From positions 7,654,501 to 7,718,500 of the forward strand of contig NZ_JACHMS010000001.1 in assembly GCF_014205055.1 (NCBI RefSeq): 64,000 nucleotides of DNA, in the 5' to 3' direction. The first letter of the stretch is position 1, and each line of letters begins with the position of its first letter. Shown piece by piece: positions 39,967-48,090 of the stretch. The notes beneath the pieces were generated by a model. That model was not told where the DNA came from. It was given only the letters and a program-made list of their open reading frames with translations, and ran no database searches. The DNA is from Streptomyces luteogriseus. Lineage in GTDB: Bacteria; Actinomycetota; Actinomycetes; Streptomycetales; Streptomycetaceae. A program made the position numbers and the translations under genes.

Positions 39967-40992
39967 GTGGCGGACGGCAGGCGACGGGCGTACATCGGGT
40001 CGTTCACGGCGGCCGGCGGGCCCGGCATCCTGACTGCTGAGGTCGACCCCGGCAGCGGTGCGCTGACCGTGCTGAGCAGCGTCAACGCCGTCCAGGACCC
40101 TTCCTGTCTGACCCTCGCGCCCGACGGGAAGACGCTCTACGCGGTCAGTGAGACGGCCGACGGCGCGGTGGCCGCGTACCGAGTGGACGGGGACAAGCCC
40201 GAGCCTGCCGGGCGGCCCGTGCCGGTCGACGGCAGCGGCCCGACCCACCTCGGCCTGTTCGACGGGCACATCCTGACCGCCAACTACGGCTCCGGCAGTG
40301 TCACCGCGGTCCCCGTCCGCCCCGACGGCGCCCTCGCGCGTTCCGCTTCCAGCGTGCTCCGGCACAGCGGCGCGGGGCCGCACACCCCCCGCCAGCAGGG
40401 GCCGCACCCCCACCAGGTGCAGTCCGACCCGAGCGGTCGCTGGGCCGTCAGCGTCGACCTGGGCACGGACTCGGTGCGGGTGTGCACGCTGACGGACGGC
40501 GCCCTGGCCCTGCACCGGGAGACCGCTCTGCGCCCCGGCTCGGGGCCGCGCCACCTGGCTTTCCATCCGGACGGCTCGCACGCGTACGTCATCAACGAAC
40601 TGACCCCGTCCGTCACCGTCTGCCGCTGGGACGCGGCGACAGGCGTCCTGACCTCGCTGTCCGAGACCCCGGTGCTGCCGGGCGCACCGGGGCGCGACGC
40701 CTACCCCTCGGGCATCGTGACCTCGCCCGACGGCCGCTTCGTCTGGACCGCCACCCGCGGCGAGGACGTCCTGTCCGTGCTCGCCGTCGAGGGCGAGGAG
40801 CTGCGGCTCGCCGCCACGGTGCACTGCGGCGGCCACTGGCCGCGCGCCCTCGCCGCCTCCGGCGGGTTCCTGTACGTCGCCAACGAGCGCTCCGGCGACG
40901 TGACGTGGTTCGCGGTCGACGCGCTCACGGGCGTCCCGCGACGAGGCGGCTCGATCCGGGTGACGGCGGCCTCGTGCGTGGCCCTCGGCTGA
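39967..40992 (+). CDS. Lactonase-family seven-bladed beta-propeller protein (6-phosphogluconolactonase-like)
   Basis: A 341-residue soluble protein with repeated propeller motifs (PSCLTLAPDGKTLYAVSET, PHPHQVQSDPSGRWAVSVDL, GPRHLAFHPDGSHAYVINEL, YPSGIVTSPDGRFVWTATR). It matches the Pgl/YbhE lactonase family, which hydrolyses sugar lactones. GAGAGGGG precedes the GTG at 39967; an upstream TTG at 39913 would overlap the operator. No signal peptide. The DasR-type site in its promoter links it to amino-sugar signalling, so the lactone could derive from chitin or cell-wall sugars. Confidence 0.85.
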   Translation: MADGRRRAYIGSFTAAGGPGILTAEVDPGSGALTVLSSVNAVQDPSCLTLAPDGKTLYAVSETADGAVAAYRVDGDKPEPAGRPVPVDGSGPTHLGLFDGHILTANYGSGSVTAVPVRPDGALARSASSVLRHSGAGPHTPRQQGPHPHQVQSDPSGRWAVSVDLGTDSVRVCTLTDGALALHRETALRPGSGPRHLAFHPDGSHAYVINELTPSVTVCRWDAATGVLTSLSETPVLPGAPGRDAYPSGIVTSPDGRFVWTATRGEDVLSVLAVEGEELRLAATVHCGGHWPRALAASGGFLYVANERSGDVTWFAVDALTGVPRRGGSIRVTAASCVALG

Positions 40993-41028
40993 GGAGGACT
41001 CACCACGCGCCGTCGCCCGGCCGGGCAC

Positions 41029-41087
41029 CCCGAGAACGCCGAGAAGGCCCACTCCGAACCGGAGTGGGCCTTCTCGGCGTTCTCGGG
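41029..41087. terminator. Very strong bidirectional hairpin between lactonase and chelatase genes
   Basis: Arms of 27 bp (41029-41055 and 41061-41087) pair perfectly around a five-base loop, between two convergent stop codons. Confidence 0.93.
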
Positions 41088-41102
41088 CGGCGGCGCCTCG
41101 CG

Positions 41103-42026
41103 TCAGCGCACCGGCGTGCCCTGCGCCTGCTGCGGGGCGATGCCCAGCGCCGTCGTGTACTTGGCCAGGGCGAGCTTGCCGATCGCCGGGTACGGGCCGA
41201 GCGACTCGGCGGCCGAGCAGCCCGCCTCCTTCGCGGCCTCCTCGACCAGGCCCTGCTCGATCTCCGGACCGATCAGATACGGCGCGAGCGCCAGCTGCTG
41301 CGAACCCGAGGAGCGCAGCTGCTCGGCGACGGAGGCGATGGAGCCCTCCTCGTCCAGGGCCGCGGCCATCACCGGCACGGCGAGGCGCGCGGCGAGCAGC
41401 ATGCCGGTGATCCCCGCCGCCTGCACGGCCTCGTCGCCGCCCACCGACGCCAGGATGATGCCGTCCGCGGCGGTCGCCACGGTGAACAGCCGGGCGCGGT
41501 CGGCACGGGCCAGACCGGCCTCGGACAGCCGCACGTGCAGCGCCTCGGCGAGCAGCGGGTGAGGGCCGAGGACGTCGGTCAGCTCGGCGGCGACACGGCT
41601 CTCCATGAGGGCCTGACGGACCTGGCGCAGCAGCGCGCTGTCCGGCCCGGCGAGCAGCGGCACGACGACGGCGACGGGGCCGTCGGGCATCTTGACGTCC
41701 ATGCCGGCGGCGCGGGCCTGCTCGAAACGGGCCGTGCGCTCCTCGGCGGTGTGCACGAGCACGGCCTGCAGCGAGGGGAACTCCGCGTCGTCCCCGTCGA
41801 GATAACCGATGCGGGCGTCGAGGCCGGGCAGCTCGGAGCGGGCGATGCTCACGACCTCCTCGGCGAGGCTGCGCGTGGCGCTACTGGGCGTCCCCGGCAC
41901 GGCGAGGACGAGCGCGGGCGCGCCCTCGGGAGCAACCAGCGGCTCGGGACGGCGGTGCCGTCCGGGCTGGCGGGGGCGCGGCATTCGTACAGGCAGGCCA
42001 TCCGCGGGCCCAGTGGGGGAACTCAT
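41103..42026 (-). CDS. CbiX/sirohydrochlorin-chelatase-family protein
   Basis: A 307-residue cytosolic protein with two CbiX-like halves. The N-half begins ALVLAVPGTPSSATRSLAEE, corresponding to the strand that usually carries the metal-chelating His (often AHGS); here the His is replaced (VPGTPSS). The motifs VAVVVPLLAGPDSALLRQV, LGPHPLLAEALHVRLSEAG and LAPYLIGPEIEQGLVEEA follow. The family inserts Co or Fe into sirohydrochlorin, but with the altered first motif chelatase activity is uncertain. A Pro/Arg-rich 35-residue N-terminus precedes the domain. Confidence 0.78.
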   Translation of the reverse strand: MSSPTGPADGLPVRMPRPRQPGRHRRPEPLVAPEGAPALVLAVPGTPSSATRSLAEEVVSIARSELPGLDARIGYLDGDDAEFPSLQAVLVHTAEERTARFEQARAAGMDVKMPDGPVAVVVPLLAGPDSALLRQVRQALMESRVAAELTDVLGPHPLLAEALHVRLSEAGLARADRARLFTVATAADGIILASVGGDEAVQAAGITGMLLAARLAVPVMAAALDEEGSIASVAEQLRSSGSQQLALAPYLIGPEIEQGLVEEAAKEAGCSAAESLGPYPAIGKLALAKYTTALGIAPQQAQGTPVR

Positions 42027-42136
42027 GGCGCCGCATGTTACTGGCTTCTTGGGTTCCCCTGTTCGGGGAGGGTGCAGGTGAGCGGTATCCGTCCTGTTTT
42101 GTCTGATGAGTTACGTACGGATGGGACGTGATCGGA

Positions 42137-43123
42137 TCAATCACCCGAACGGGTGGTCACGGAGAGCATCGTCGCGTCACTCGGCAGCGTGAGTGAACCG
42201 GTGCTCAGTTCGGCCGCGATGCGCACCGAGCCGTGCAGCGGATCACCTTCGGCCGGCACCCGCCGCCCCTGTGGAAGCCGCCGCTCCAGTTCCTCGTCCA
42301 AGGGGCCCAGCAACGGGGCGCCCAGCTTGAACAGGCCGCCGGTGACGGCGATGCACGGCTCGCCGCCGGAAGGGCACACGGCCGCCGCGGAGTCGGCCAC
42401 GTGCCGTGCGGCCGCCCTCAGGATGCCCGCCGCGACGGGGTCCTCGTCCGCGCAGTCGGCCACGCGGGGCGCGAAGGATGCGAGCACGGCCGGCCGGTCG
42501 GGCCGGGGATACAGGGCGCCGGGGAGCCCCGTCACGGGCCCGAACACCTCTTCGGCGCTGGCCAGCAGCCGGGCCGAGCCGTCCTCGCGCCCGTCGTGGG
42601 CGCGCAGCGCGGCCTCGAGGCCGGCCCGCCCGATCCAGGCACCGCCCCCGCAGTCGCCGAGCAGATGCCCCCAGCCGTCCGCCCGCCGCCAGCCGGTGAG
42701 GTCGGTGCCGATCGCGATCAGCCCCGTCCCGCCGGCGATCACGGCACCGGGGCGTGTACCGAGCGCACCCACGTACGCGGTCACGGCATCGGCGGCCAGC
42801 GCGACCCTGCGCACGCCCCACTCCCGGGCCAGAGCGCCCGGCAGTTCGGCACGCAGCCCGTCCCCGAGGGAGGCCAGACCGGTCGCGCCGACGACGACGG
42901 TGGTCAGCGGCACCGCACCCGCTTCGGCGGTCAACGCGCGCACCAACGGCACGAGTCGCGCCAGGAAGTCTTCGGGATCGATGCCCCGCTCGCCGGTGCG
43001 AACCGGCTCACGGGATTCCCGCCGGGCCAGCGGACCACGCCCGGCGGTCCCCACCACAGCCCGGAGTCCGGAGCCGCCGGAGTCCACGGCGAGGAACCCG
43101 GAACCCTCCGACGCCCCGGTCAC
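42137..43123 (-). CDS. BadF/BadG-type ATPase, N-acetylglucosamine-kinase-like
   Basis: A 328-residue actin-fold kinase. Phosphate motif 1 is FLAVDSGGSGLRAVV; the glycine-rich middle AVIAGGTGLIAIGTDL and GWGHLLGDCGGGAWIGRAGL are typical of GlcNAc kinases of the BadF family; the adenosine motif is EPCIAVTGGLFKLG. It phosphorylates a sugar or amino sugar at the cost of ATP. GTG start overlapping the stop of the uracil-DNA glycosylase gene (GTGA), so cotranscribed with it, though the two functions look unrelated. Confidence 0.82.
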   Translation of the reverse strand: MTGASEGSGFLAVDSGGSGLRAVVGTAGRGPLARRESREPVRTGERGIDPEDFLARLVPLVRALTAEAGAVPLTTVVVGATGLASLGDGLRAELPGALAREWGVRRVALAADAVTAYVGALGTRPGAVIAGGTGLIAIGTDLTGWRRADGWGHLLGDCGGGAWIGRAGLEAALRAHDGREDGSARLLASAEEVFGPVTGLPGALYPRPDRPAVLASFAPRVADCADEDPVAAGILRAAARHVADSAAAVCPSGGEPCIAVTGGLFKLGAPLLGPLDEELERRLPQGRRVPAEGDPLHGSVRIAAELSTGSLTLPSDATMLSVTTRSGD

Positions 43124-43806
43124 GGCAGGCGCCAGTCCACCGGTTGGCCGCCCTGGCGGATCAGCAGGTCGTTGGCCCGGCTGAACGGGCGGGAGCCGAA
43201 GAAGCCCCGGTCGGCCGACATGGGGGAGGGGTGGGCGGATTCCACGGAGGGCAGGTCGCCGAGGAGCGGGCGCAGATTGCGGGCGTCACGACCCCACAGG
43301 ATGGACACCAGCGGCTTGCCGCGCCCCGCCAGGGCCCGGATCGCCTGCTCCGTGACCTCCTCCCAGCCCTTGCCGCGGTGGGCAGCGGGCTTGCGCGGGG
43401 CGGTGGTCAGGGCCCTGTTGAGCAGCAGGACACCCTGCTGGGTCCACGGCGTCAGGTCGCCGTTGGACGGCTGGGGGAGCCCCAGGTCGGCGGTGAGCTC
43501 GCGGTAGATGTTGATGAGACTGCCGGGCAGCGGCCGCACCTCGGGCGCGACCGAGAACGACAGCCCCACCGCGTGCCCCGGAGTCGGGTACGGGTCCTGA
43601 CCGACGATCAGGACGCGTACGTCGTCGAAGGGCTGCTGGAAGGCCCGCAGGACGTTCGCCCCGGCCGGCAGGTAGGTGCGCCCGGCGGCGATCTCCGCGC
43701 GGAGGAAGTCCCCCATCGCGGCGACGCGTTCGGCCACCGGTTCCAGGGCCTTCGCCCAGCCCGCTTCGACGATCTCATGCAAGGGTCGTGGTGCCACGGG
43801 CGTCAC
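43120..43806 (-). CDS. ung: Uracil-DNA glycosylase, family 1
   Basis: A 228-residue DNA-repair enzyme with all family-1 motifs: water-activating loop IVGQDPYPTPGHAVGLSF (Asp and Tyr), the uracil-binding LLLNRALTT, VSILWGRDARN, and the DNA-intercalation loop AHPSPMSADRGFFGSRPF with catalytic His. It excises uracil from DNA. Length is standard. Start is GTG at 43806. Confidence 0.95.
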   Translation of the reverse strand: MTPVAPRPLHEIVEAGWAKALEPVAERVAAMGDFLRAEIAAGRTYLPAGANVLRAFQQPFDDVRVLIVGQDPYPTPGHAVGLSFSVAPEVRPLPGSLINIYRELTADLGLPQPSNGDLTPWTQQGVLLLNRALTTAPRKPAAHRGKGWEEVTEQAIRALAGRGKPLVSILWGRDARNLRPLLGDLPSVESAHPSPMSADRGFFGSRPFSRANDLLIRQGGQPVDWRLP

Positions 43807-43884
43807 CCTACTGCCGCACGGGCAGCGGCGATCAACCGGTGGCCAACGCCTGTGCGCATCCTCGTCCCCCCGTCCGTCCGTGTC

Positions 43885-44973
43885 TCAGCCGACGAGTGCG
43901 GCCCGCACGCACAGCACGTCCGGCAGATGCGAGGCGAGCTGCTGCCAGCTGTCGCCGTCGTCCGCCGACGCGAACACTTCGCCGTTGCGGTTGCCGAAGT
44001 AGACGCCCGCCGGGTCGGCGTCGTCCGTGCACAAGGCGTCGCGCAACACCGTGCCGTAGTGGTCCTCCTGGGGCAGGCCCCTGCTGAGCGGCTCCCAGCT
44101 CTTGCCGGCGTCCGCCGTCCGGTAGACGCGGCACCGGTGGTCGGCCGGGACCCGGTCGGCGTCGGCGTTGATCGGGAACACGTACGCCGTGTCGCCCCGG
44201 TGCGGATGCGCCGCCACCGCGAAGCCGAACGTGGACGGCAGGCCCTCGCCGATGTCCGTCCAGTGCGCGCCCGCGTCGTCGCTGCGGTACACCCCCCAGT
44301 GGTTCTGCAGGTACAGCCGGTCAGGGCTGGCGCCGTCCCGCGTGACCTTGTGCACGCACTGGCCGAACTCCGGGTTCGGGTCGGGCAGGAACACCGCCGA
44401 GACACCCGAGTTGGACGGCGCCCAGCTCGCGCCGCCGTCCAGGCTCCGGAAGACGCCGGCGGTCGAGACGGCGACGGTCACCGCCTTCGGGTCGCGCGCG
44501 TCGGTGAGCACGGTGTGCAGGCCCTCACCACCACCGCCCGGCACCCACTTCGACCGCGTGGGATGCTCCCACAGTGGCCGGACCAGCTCGAACGTCTCCC
44601 CGCGGTCCTCCGAGCGGTACAGCGCGGCCGGTTCGGTGCCCGCGTACACCACGTCCGGCTCGGCGGCGGCCGGGTGCAGCTGCCACACCCGCTCCAGGGA
44701 GGCCCCGGTGTCCTTGGGGAACTTGACGGCCGGGCGGGCCGGTTCGGTCCAGGTCCGGCCGAGATCGTCGGAGTGGAACACCGACGGGCCCCAGTGCGAG
44801 CTGTCGCCGCCCGCCAGCAGTCGCGGCGTGCCGGCCCTGGTGTCGATGGCGACCGAGTACACGGCCTGCGCGTTGAAGTAGGGGCTCTCGTCGAACTCCC
44901 AGGCGCCACCACCTCGCCGGCGCCCGATGAACAGGCCTTTGCGCGTGCCCACGGCGAGCAGTACCTCGGTCAT
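43885..44973 (-). CDS. BNR/Asp-box repeat propeller protein (sialidase-like fold)
   Basis: A 362-residue cytosolic beta-propeller with several Asp boxes (SDDLGRTWTEPA, SEDRGETFELV, SDDAGAHWTDIG, TADAGKSWEPLS, SADDGDSWQQLA). Often annotated exo-alpha-sialidase, but there is no signal peptide and no arginine triad or nucleophile Tyr pattern that I can place, so enzymatic activity is doubtful. GGAGGTG lies before the ATG at 44973. Single gene. Confidence 0.8.
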   Translation of the reverse strand: MTEVLLAVGTRKGLFIGRRRGGGAWEFDESPYFNAQAVYSVAIDTRAGTPRLLAGGDSSHWGPSVFHSDDLGRTWTEPARPAVKFPKDTGASLERVWQLHPAAAEPDVVYAGTEPAALYRSEDRGETFELVRPLWEHPTRSKWVPGGGGEGLHTVLTDARDPKAVTVAVSTAGVFRSLDGGASWAPSNSGVSAVFLPDPNPEFGQCVHKVTRDGASPDRLYLQNHWGVYRSDDAGAHWTDIGEGLPSTFGFAVAAHPHRGDTAYVFPINADADRVPADHRCRVYRTADAGKSWEPLSRGLPQEDHYGTVLRDALCTDDADPAGVYFGNRNGEVFASADDGDSWQQLASHLPDVLCVRAALVG

Positions 44974-45254
44974 GCCGATCACCTCCGCGGCGTCGTCCTT
45001 GACGCCCTCGTCCCGAACACCGGCCAGTCTGCACCCGACCACTGACAGTCACCTCCGGAAAGGGCTCCGGCGCAGGTCAGCGGGGTGTCGAGGCCATAGA
45101 CGAAGCATCCCGCGAGCCGCCCACGCAGGGCGCCGGCCGGGGCGCCGGCCCGTGGGGACCGTCACGTCGGGTAGGTGCACTGAGCATCCAGGCGCCGCCG
45201 TCCGTATGGGGAGAGCGGCGGGATGGTCGTGGGCTCGTGAGGAGGAGGCCTTCG

Positions 45255-45839
45255 ATGGCGTTACGTGGTCCGAAGGTGTGGCTGTGGCGCTGGCGGCGCA
45301 ATCCGCTCAGGCGCCGCGCCGACAGAGTGGAGGCCTGGGTCGTCCTGGGCGTGTGGCTGCTCACGGTCCTCGTCGGGGTGCTGGCCGGGACGGCGGTGAG
45401 CCGCTCCGTGGAGGACGGGCTGGCCCGGGAACGGGACGAGTGGCGCCCGCTCGTGGCACGGCTCGCCGAGCGCGCTCCCGGGACGGCCTCCGAGGACGCC
45501 CCTGAGTCCCGGGCCGAGCACGTGTGGGCGACGGCGCGGTGGACCTCCGCGGACGGCTCCGAACACTCCGGCCAGCTGCGGGTCCCGGCGGGCAGCGCCG
45601 CCGGCGCCCCGGTCACCGTATGGACGGACGCCGAGGGGCGCCAGGTCACCCGGCCCGTCACCGAGCCCCAGGCCCGCGTACGGGCCTCTCTGATCGGTGG
45701 TGTGGCGGGCCTGTGCGCCGCGGTCGTACCCGTGGTCGCCGGTCGTGCCCTCCGCGGCCGCCTGGAGCGCCGCCGCATCGACCAGTGGGACGCGGAGTGG
45801 GCCCGCTTCGGCCCGATGTGGGGGCGTACGGCGGGGTGA
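45255..45839 (+). CDS. Rv1733c-family membrane protein
   Basis: A 194-residue protein with two membrane helices (about 27-50, WVVLGVWLLTVLVGVLAGTA, and about 150-172, SLIGGVAGLCAAVVPVVAG) flanking an extracytoplasmic domain of about 100 residues. The N-terminal WRRNPLRRRADRVEAWVVL is the signature of the actinobacterial Rv1733c family, whose function is unknown. GAGGAGGAGG precedes the ATG at 45255. The gene ends five bases from the stop of the convergent HEAT-repeat gene. Confidence 0.85.
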   Translation: MALRGPKVWLWRWRRNPLRRRADRVEAWVVLGVWLLTVLVGVLAGTAVSRSVEDGLARERDEWRPLVARLAERAPGTASEDAPESRAEHVWATARWTSADGSEHSGQLRVPAGSAAGAPVTVWTDAEGRQVTRPVTEPQARVRASLIGGVAGLCAAVVPVVAGRALRGRLERRRIDQWDAEWARFGPMWGRTAG

Positions 45840-45843
45840 GGCC

Positions 45844-47859
45844 CTACGGGCGTCCCGGGCCGGCGAGCGCCTCCCGGCACACCCGCAGCAACGCCAGGTC
45901 CTCGCGTATGCCGTGGACGCCCGCGTCGCTGCGGTGCCGCCGGGGGGCGGCGAGTTCCGCACGGAGCGCCTCGTGCAGGGGTGCTCCCGCGGGTCCCAGT
46001 GCCAAGACGCACTCCGCGATCGTTCTGCGGGTGCGCGGGTGTTCCACCCAGGCGGAGCGCAGCACAGGGAGGAACCGCTCCGGTTCGCCGGCTGTCCGCC
46101 ACACCGCGCACGCGGCCGTGGTCCGCGCCAACGCGTCACCGGAGGCGGCCAGCTCGCGCAGCCCGGGCAGGGCCGGACGCGCCGCCGGGCCCAACCGCCC
46201 CAGCACGGCCGCGGCATGGCGCCGGTGACCACCTCCGGTGCCCGACAACTCCCGTATCAGGACGGGCAGTACGGCGTCCGCGTCGCCCGTGACCGACCAC
46301 AGCGCGTCCGCCGTGGCGACCGCGCTGTCGGTCCTCAGCAGCCCGTGCAGATCCGGTATCGCCTCGCGCGCCGCGCCGCCGAGCACACCGAGGGCGCGGA
46401 GCGCGGCCGCGGTGACGGCGTCGCGCCGCCGCAGACCGTCCGGCATGCCGCGCAGCAGACGCAATACGGCGGGGGTGGCCTCGACGTCGCCCAGTGCGGC
46501 GAGGGCCGACAGCAGGGGGACGGCCCGCTCGGCGGTGTCGGGCGCGTCGAGCGGCACGCGGGCGAGCCGTCGCCGCAGCGCCGGGGCGAGCGGAACGGCC
46601 GCGCCGCCCAAGTGGGGCACCACCAGCCCCAGATCGTTCGGTACGACCGGGCCCGTCAGCATCTCCGCCAGCGTCGGTACGGCCCGTGTGTCCCCGGCCT
46701 GGGCCAGTGCCTTGAGCGGACCGCCCAGGGCCGGCGCGCCCCGCTCACCGTGCCGTATCCGAAGCTCGGGACGGTACGTCACCAGCGCGTGAAGACGGTC
46801 GGCGGCGGGCGCGGCCAGCGTGAAGAGCTCCACCAGGACGGCGACCGCCGCGTCGTGCAGCCGGCTCTCTTCCGCACCCAGTTGGTTACCGATCAGGGTG
46901 ACCGGCTCCGCGTGACCGGTACGCCACTCACGGAACAGTCCGGCCGACATCCACACGCCGTTGCACCGGTCGAGGGGGTCCGGGCTGGTCAACTGCCCGC
47001 ACAGCAGGGCGACCCGGTCGGACACCCGGCCGCCGAGTGCCGAGTGCAGGGTCCGCAGCAACCGGGATCCTTCCTCGTCCGAGGGGCGCAGCCGCCGCAG
47101 CCGGCCGGCGAGGGTGTCCGGACCGGGACAGTCGTACGGGTGCCCCGCCCCGGCCCGCTGCCCCGATCTGTCCCTGAGCAGGCGGACGACGGTCGGTACG
47201 AGATCGGCGGGGAGCCGGTCCTGGGCACATCCCGCGAGCTGCCCGAGTGCGGCGAGCCGCAGACCGGGGCCGTGCGGGGGCCCGCTCAGCTCGGTCAGCA
47301 GCCACACCGCCTCGGCGGCGTGGGCGTCATCGGCCGGGCGGTACCGCCGCGCGAACAGGCCGAGGCTCTCCGTCAGGGCGAGCAGGACCCCGTCGTCCCG
47401 CTCCACGGTGATCCGCTCCCGCAACAGGGCGAGGACGCGGGCCGGTCGACCGAGGAACCGCACCAGCGCCCCGGGGGCTGCCCGGCGCACGCCGGGGTCA
47501 GCGTCCCCCGCGAGCCGTTCGAAGACGCCGGCACCCGCGCGCAGGGCATCCCGGGTGCTCGACGCGAGATCACCGGGGGCACCGTCGATGTCGCCGATGC
47601 TGACGAGGAGCTCCACCACCTCGGCCCGGCCCCGCACCTCCGCTCGGCCGGCGAGCGCGAGGAGAAACGGAACACAGGCGAGTGTCGCGTCGTACACCCC
47701 GCCCTCGTGGTGCACCGTGCCGTACATCCCGTCGAGCGCGGTCTGCCGCTCGGCCGGGTCGGCGGAGGCCAGCCCCCGCAGCAATCCGGGCACGTCCTCC
47801 GCGCTGCCGGACGCATGGCGCAGCGAGGCCCAGTCGACCTCGTCGATCCCCCTGAACAC
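45844..47859 (-). CDS. HEAT-repeat scaffold protein
   Basis: A 671-residue cytosolic protein made largely of helical HEAT/PBS-lyase-type repeats (HRRHAAAVLGRLGPAARPAL, AAALRALGVLGGAAREAIPD, RAVPLLSALAALGDVEATPA). Such repeats form superhelical binding surfaces; no catalytic domain is present. The family (starting FRGIDEVDWASL) is widespread in Streptomyces, function unknown. The start is GTG at 47859 with GGAGG six bases upstream; the open frame continues to 48048 through repeated C-rich DNA that looks non-coding. Confidence 0.82.
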   Translation of the reverse strand: MFRGIDEVDWASLRHASGSAEDVPGLLRGLASADPAERQTALDGMYGTVHHEGGVYDATLACVPFLLALAGRAEVRGRAEVVELLVSIGDIDGAPGDLASSTRDALRAGAGVFERLAGDADPGVRRAAPGALVRFLGRPARVLALLRERITVERDDGVLLALTESLGLFARRYRPADDAHAAEAVWLLTELSGPPHGPGLRLAALGQLAGCAQDRLPADLVPTVVRLLRDRSGQRAGAGHPYDCPGPDTLAGRLRRLRPSDEEGSRLLRTLHSALGGRVSDRVALLCGQLTSPDPLDRCNGVWMSAGLFREWRTGHAEPVTLIGNQLGAEESRLHDAAVAVLVELFTLAAPAADRLHALVTYRPELRIRHGERGAPALGGPLKALAQAGDTRAVPTLAEMLTGPVVPNDLGLVVPHLGGAAVPLAPALRRRLARVPLDAPDTAERAVPLLSALAALGDVEATPAVLRLLRGMPDGLRRRDAVTAAALRALGVLGGAAREAIPDLHGLLRTDSAVATADALWSVTGDADAVLPVLIRELSGTGGGHRRHAAAVLGRLGPAARPALPGLRELAASGDALARTTAACAVWRTAGEPERFLPVLRSAWVEHPRTRRTIAECVLALGPAGAPLHEALRAELAAPRRHRSDAGVHGIREDLALLRVCREALAGPGRP

Positions 47860-47982
47860 GGTGTCCTCCCCCAGGCGAACTGCCAACTGACGGGGAGTCT
47901 GCACCACGGCACTGACAACGAAGCGGAATCGGGCGATGACTGTGCGCGAACTGTGCGCACGATGGCTTGAGTTCGAGTCGAC

Positions 47983-48016
47983 CCCCCAGGTGCGCCGCCC
48001 CCCCCAGGTGGGCCGC
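47983..48016. repeat. 17-bp C-rich tandem repeat in intergenic DNA
   Basis: CCCCCAGGTGCGCCGCC (47983-47999) and CCCCCAGGTGGGCCGCC (48000-48016) are adjacent with one mismatch. They lie between the HEAT-repeat gene start and the acyl-CoA dehydrogenase 3' end; the minus strand is G-run rich. The rest of 47860-48090 shows no gene. Confidence 0.8.
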
Positions 48017-48090
48017 CCCCGGGTGCGCCCCCCGAGGGCGCCGGCCAACCCGAGGCCCGCGAACCCGTCCGGCGTGCGCCCGCCGGCGCC

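Noticed and set aside
38371..41052. 893-residue open frame on the minus strand across FUSC and lactonase
   Set aside because: Antisense to two well-supported genes and a promoter; no recognisable domain.
43885..44973. True secreted sialidase
   Set aside because: No signal peptide and no catalytic arginine triad visible; only Asp-box repeats support the fold.
45844..48048. Extended N-terminus of the HEAT-repeat protein to 48048
   Set aside because: The extension is translated from C-rich tandem repeats; the GTG at 47859 has a good ribosome binding site and starts at the conserved family N-terminus.
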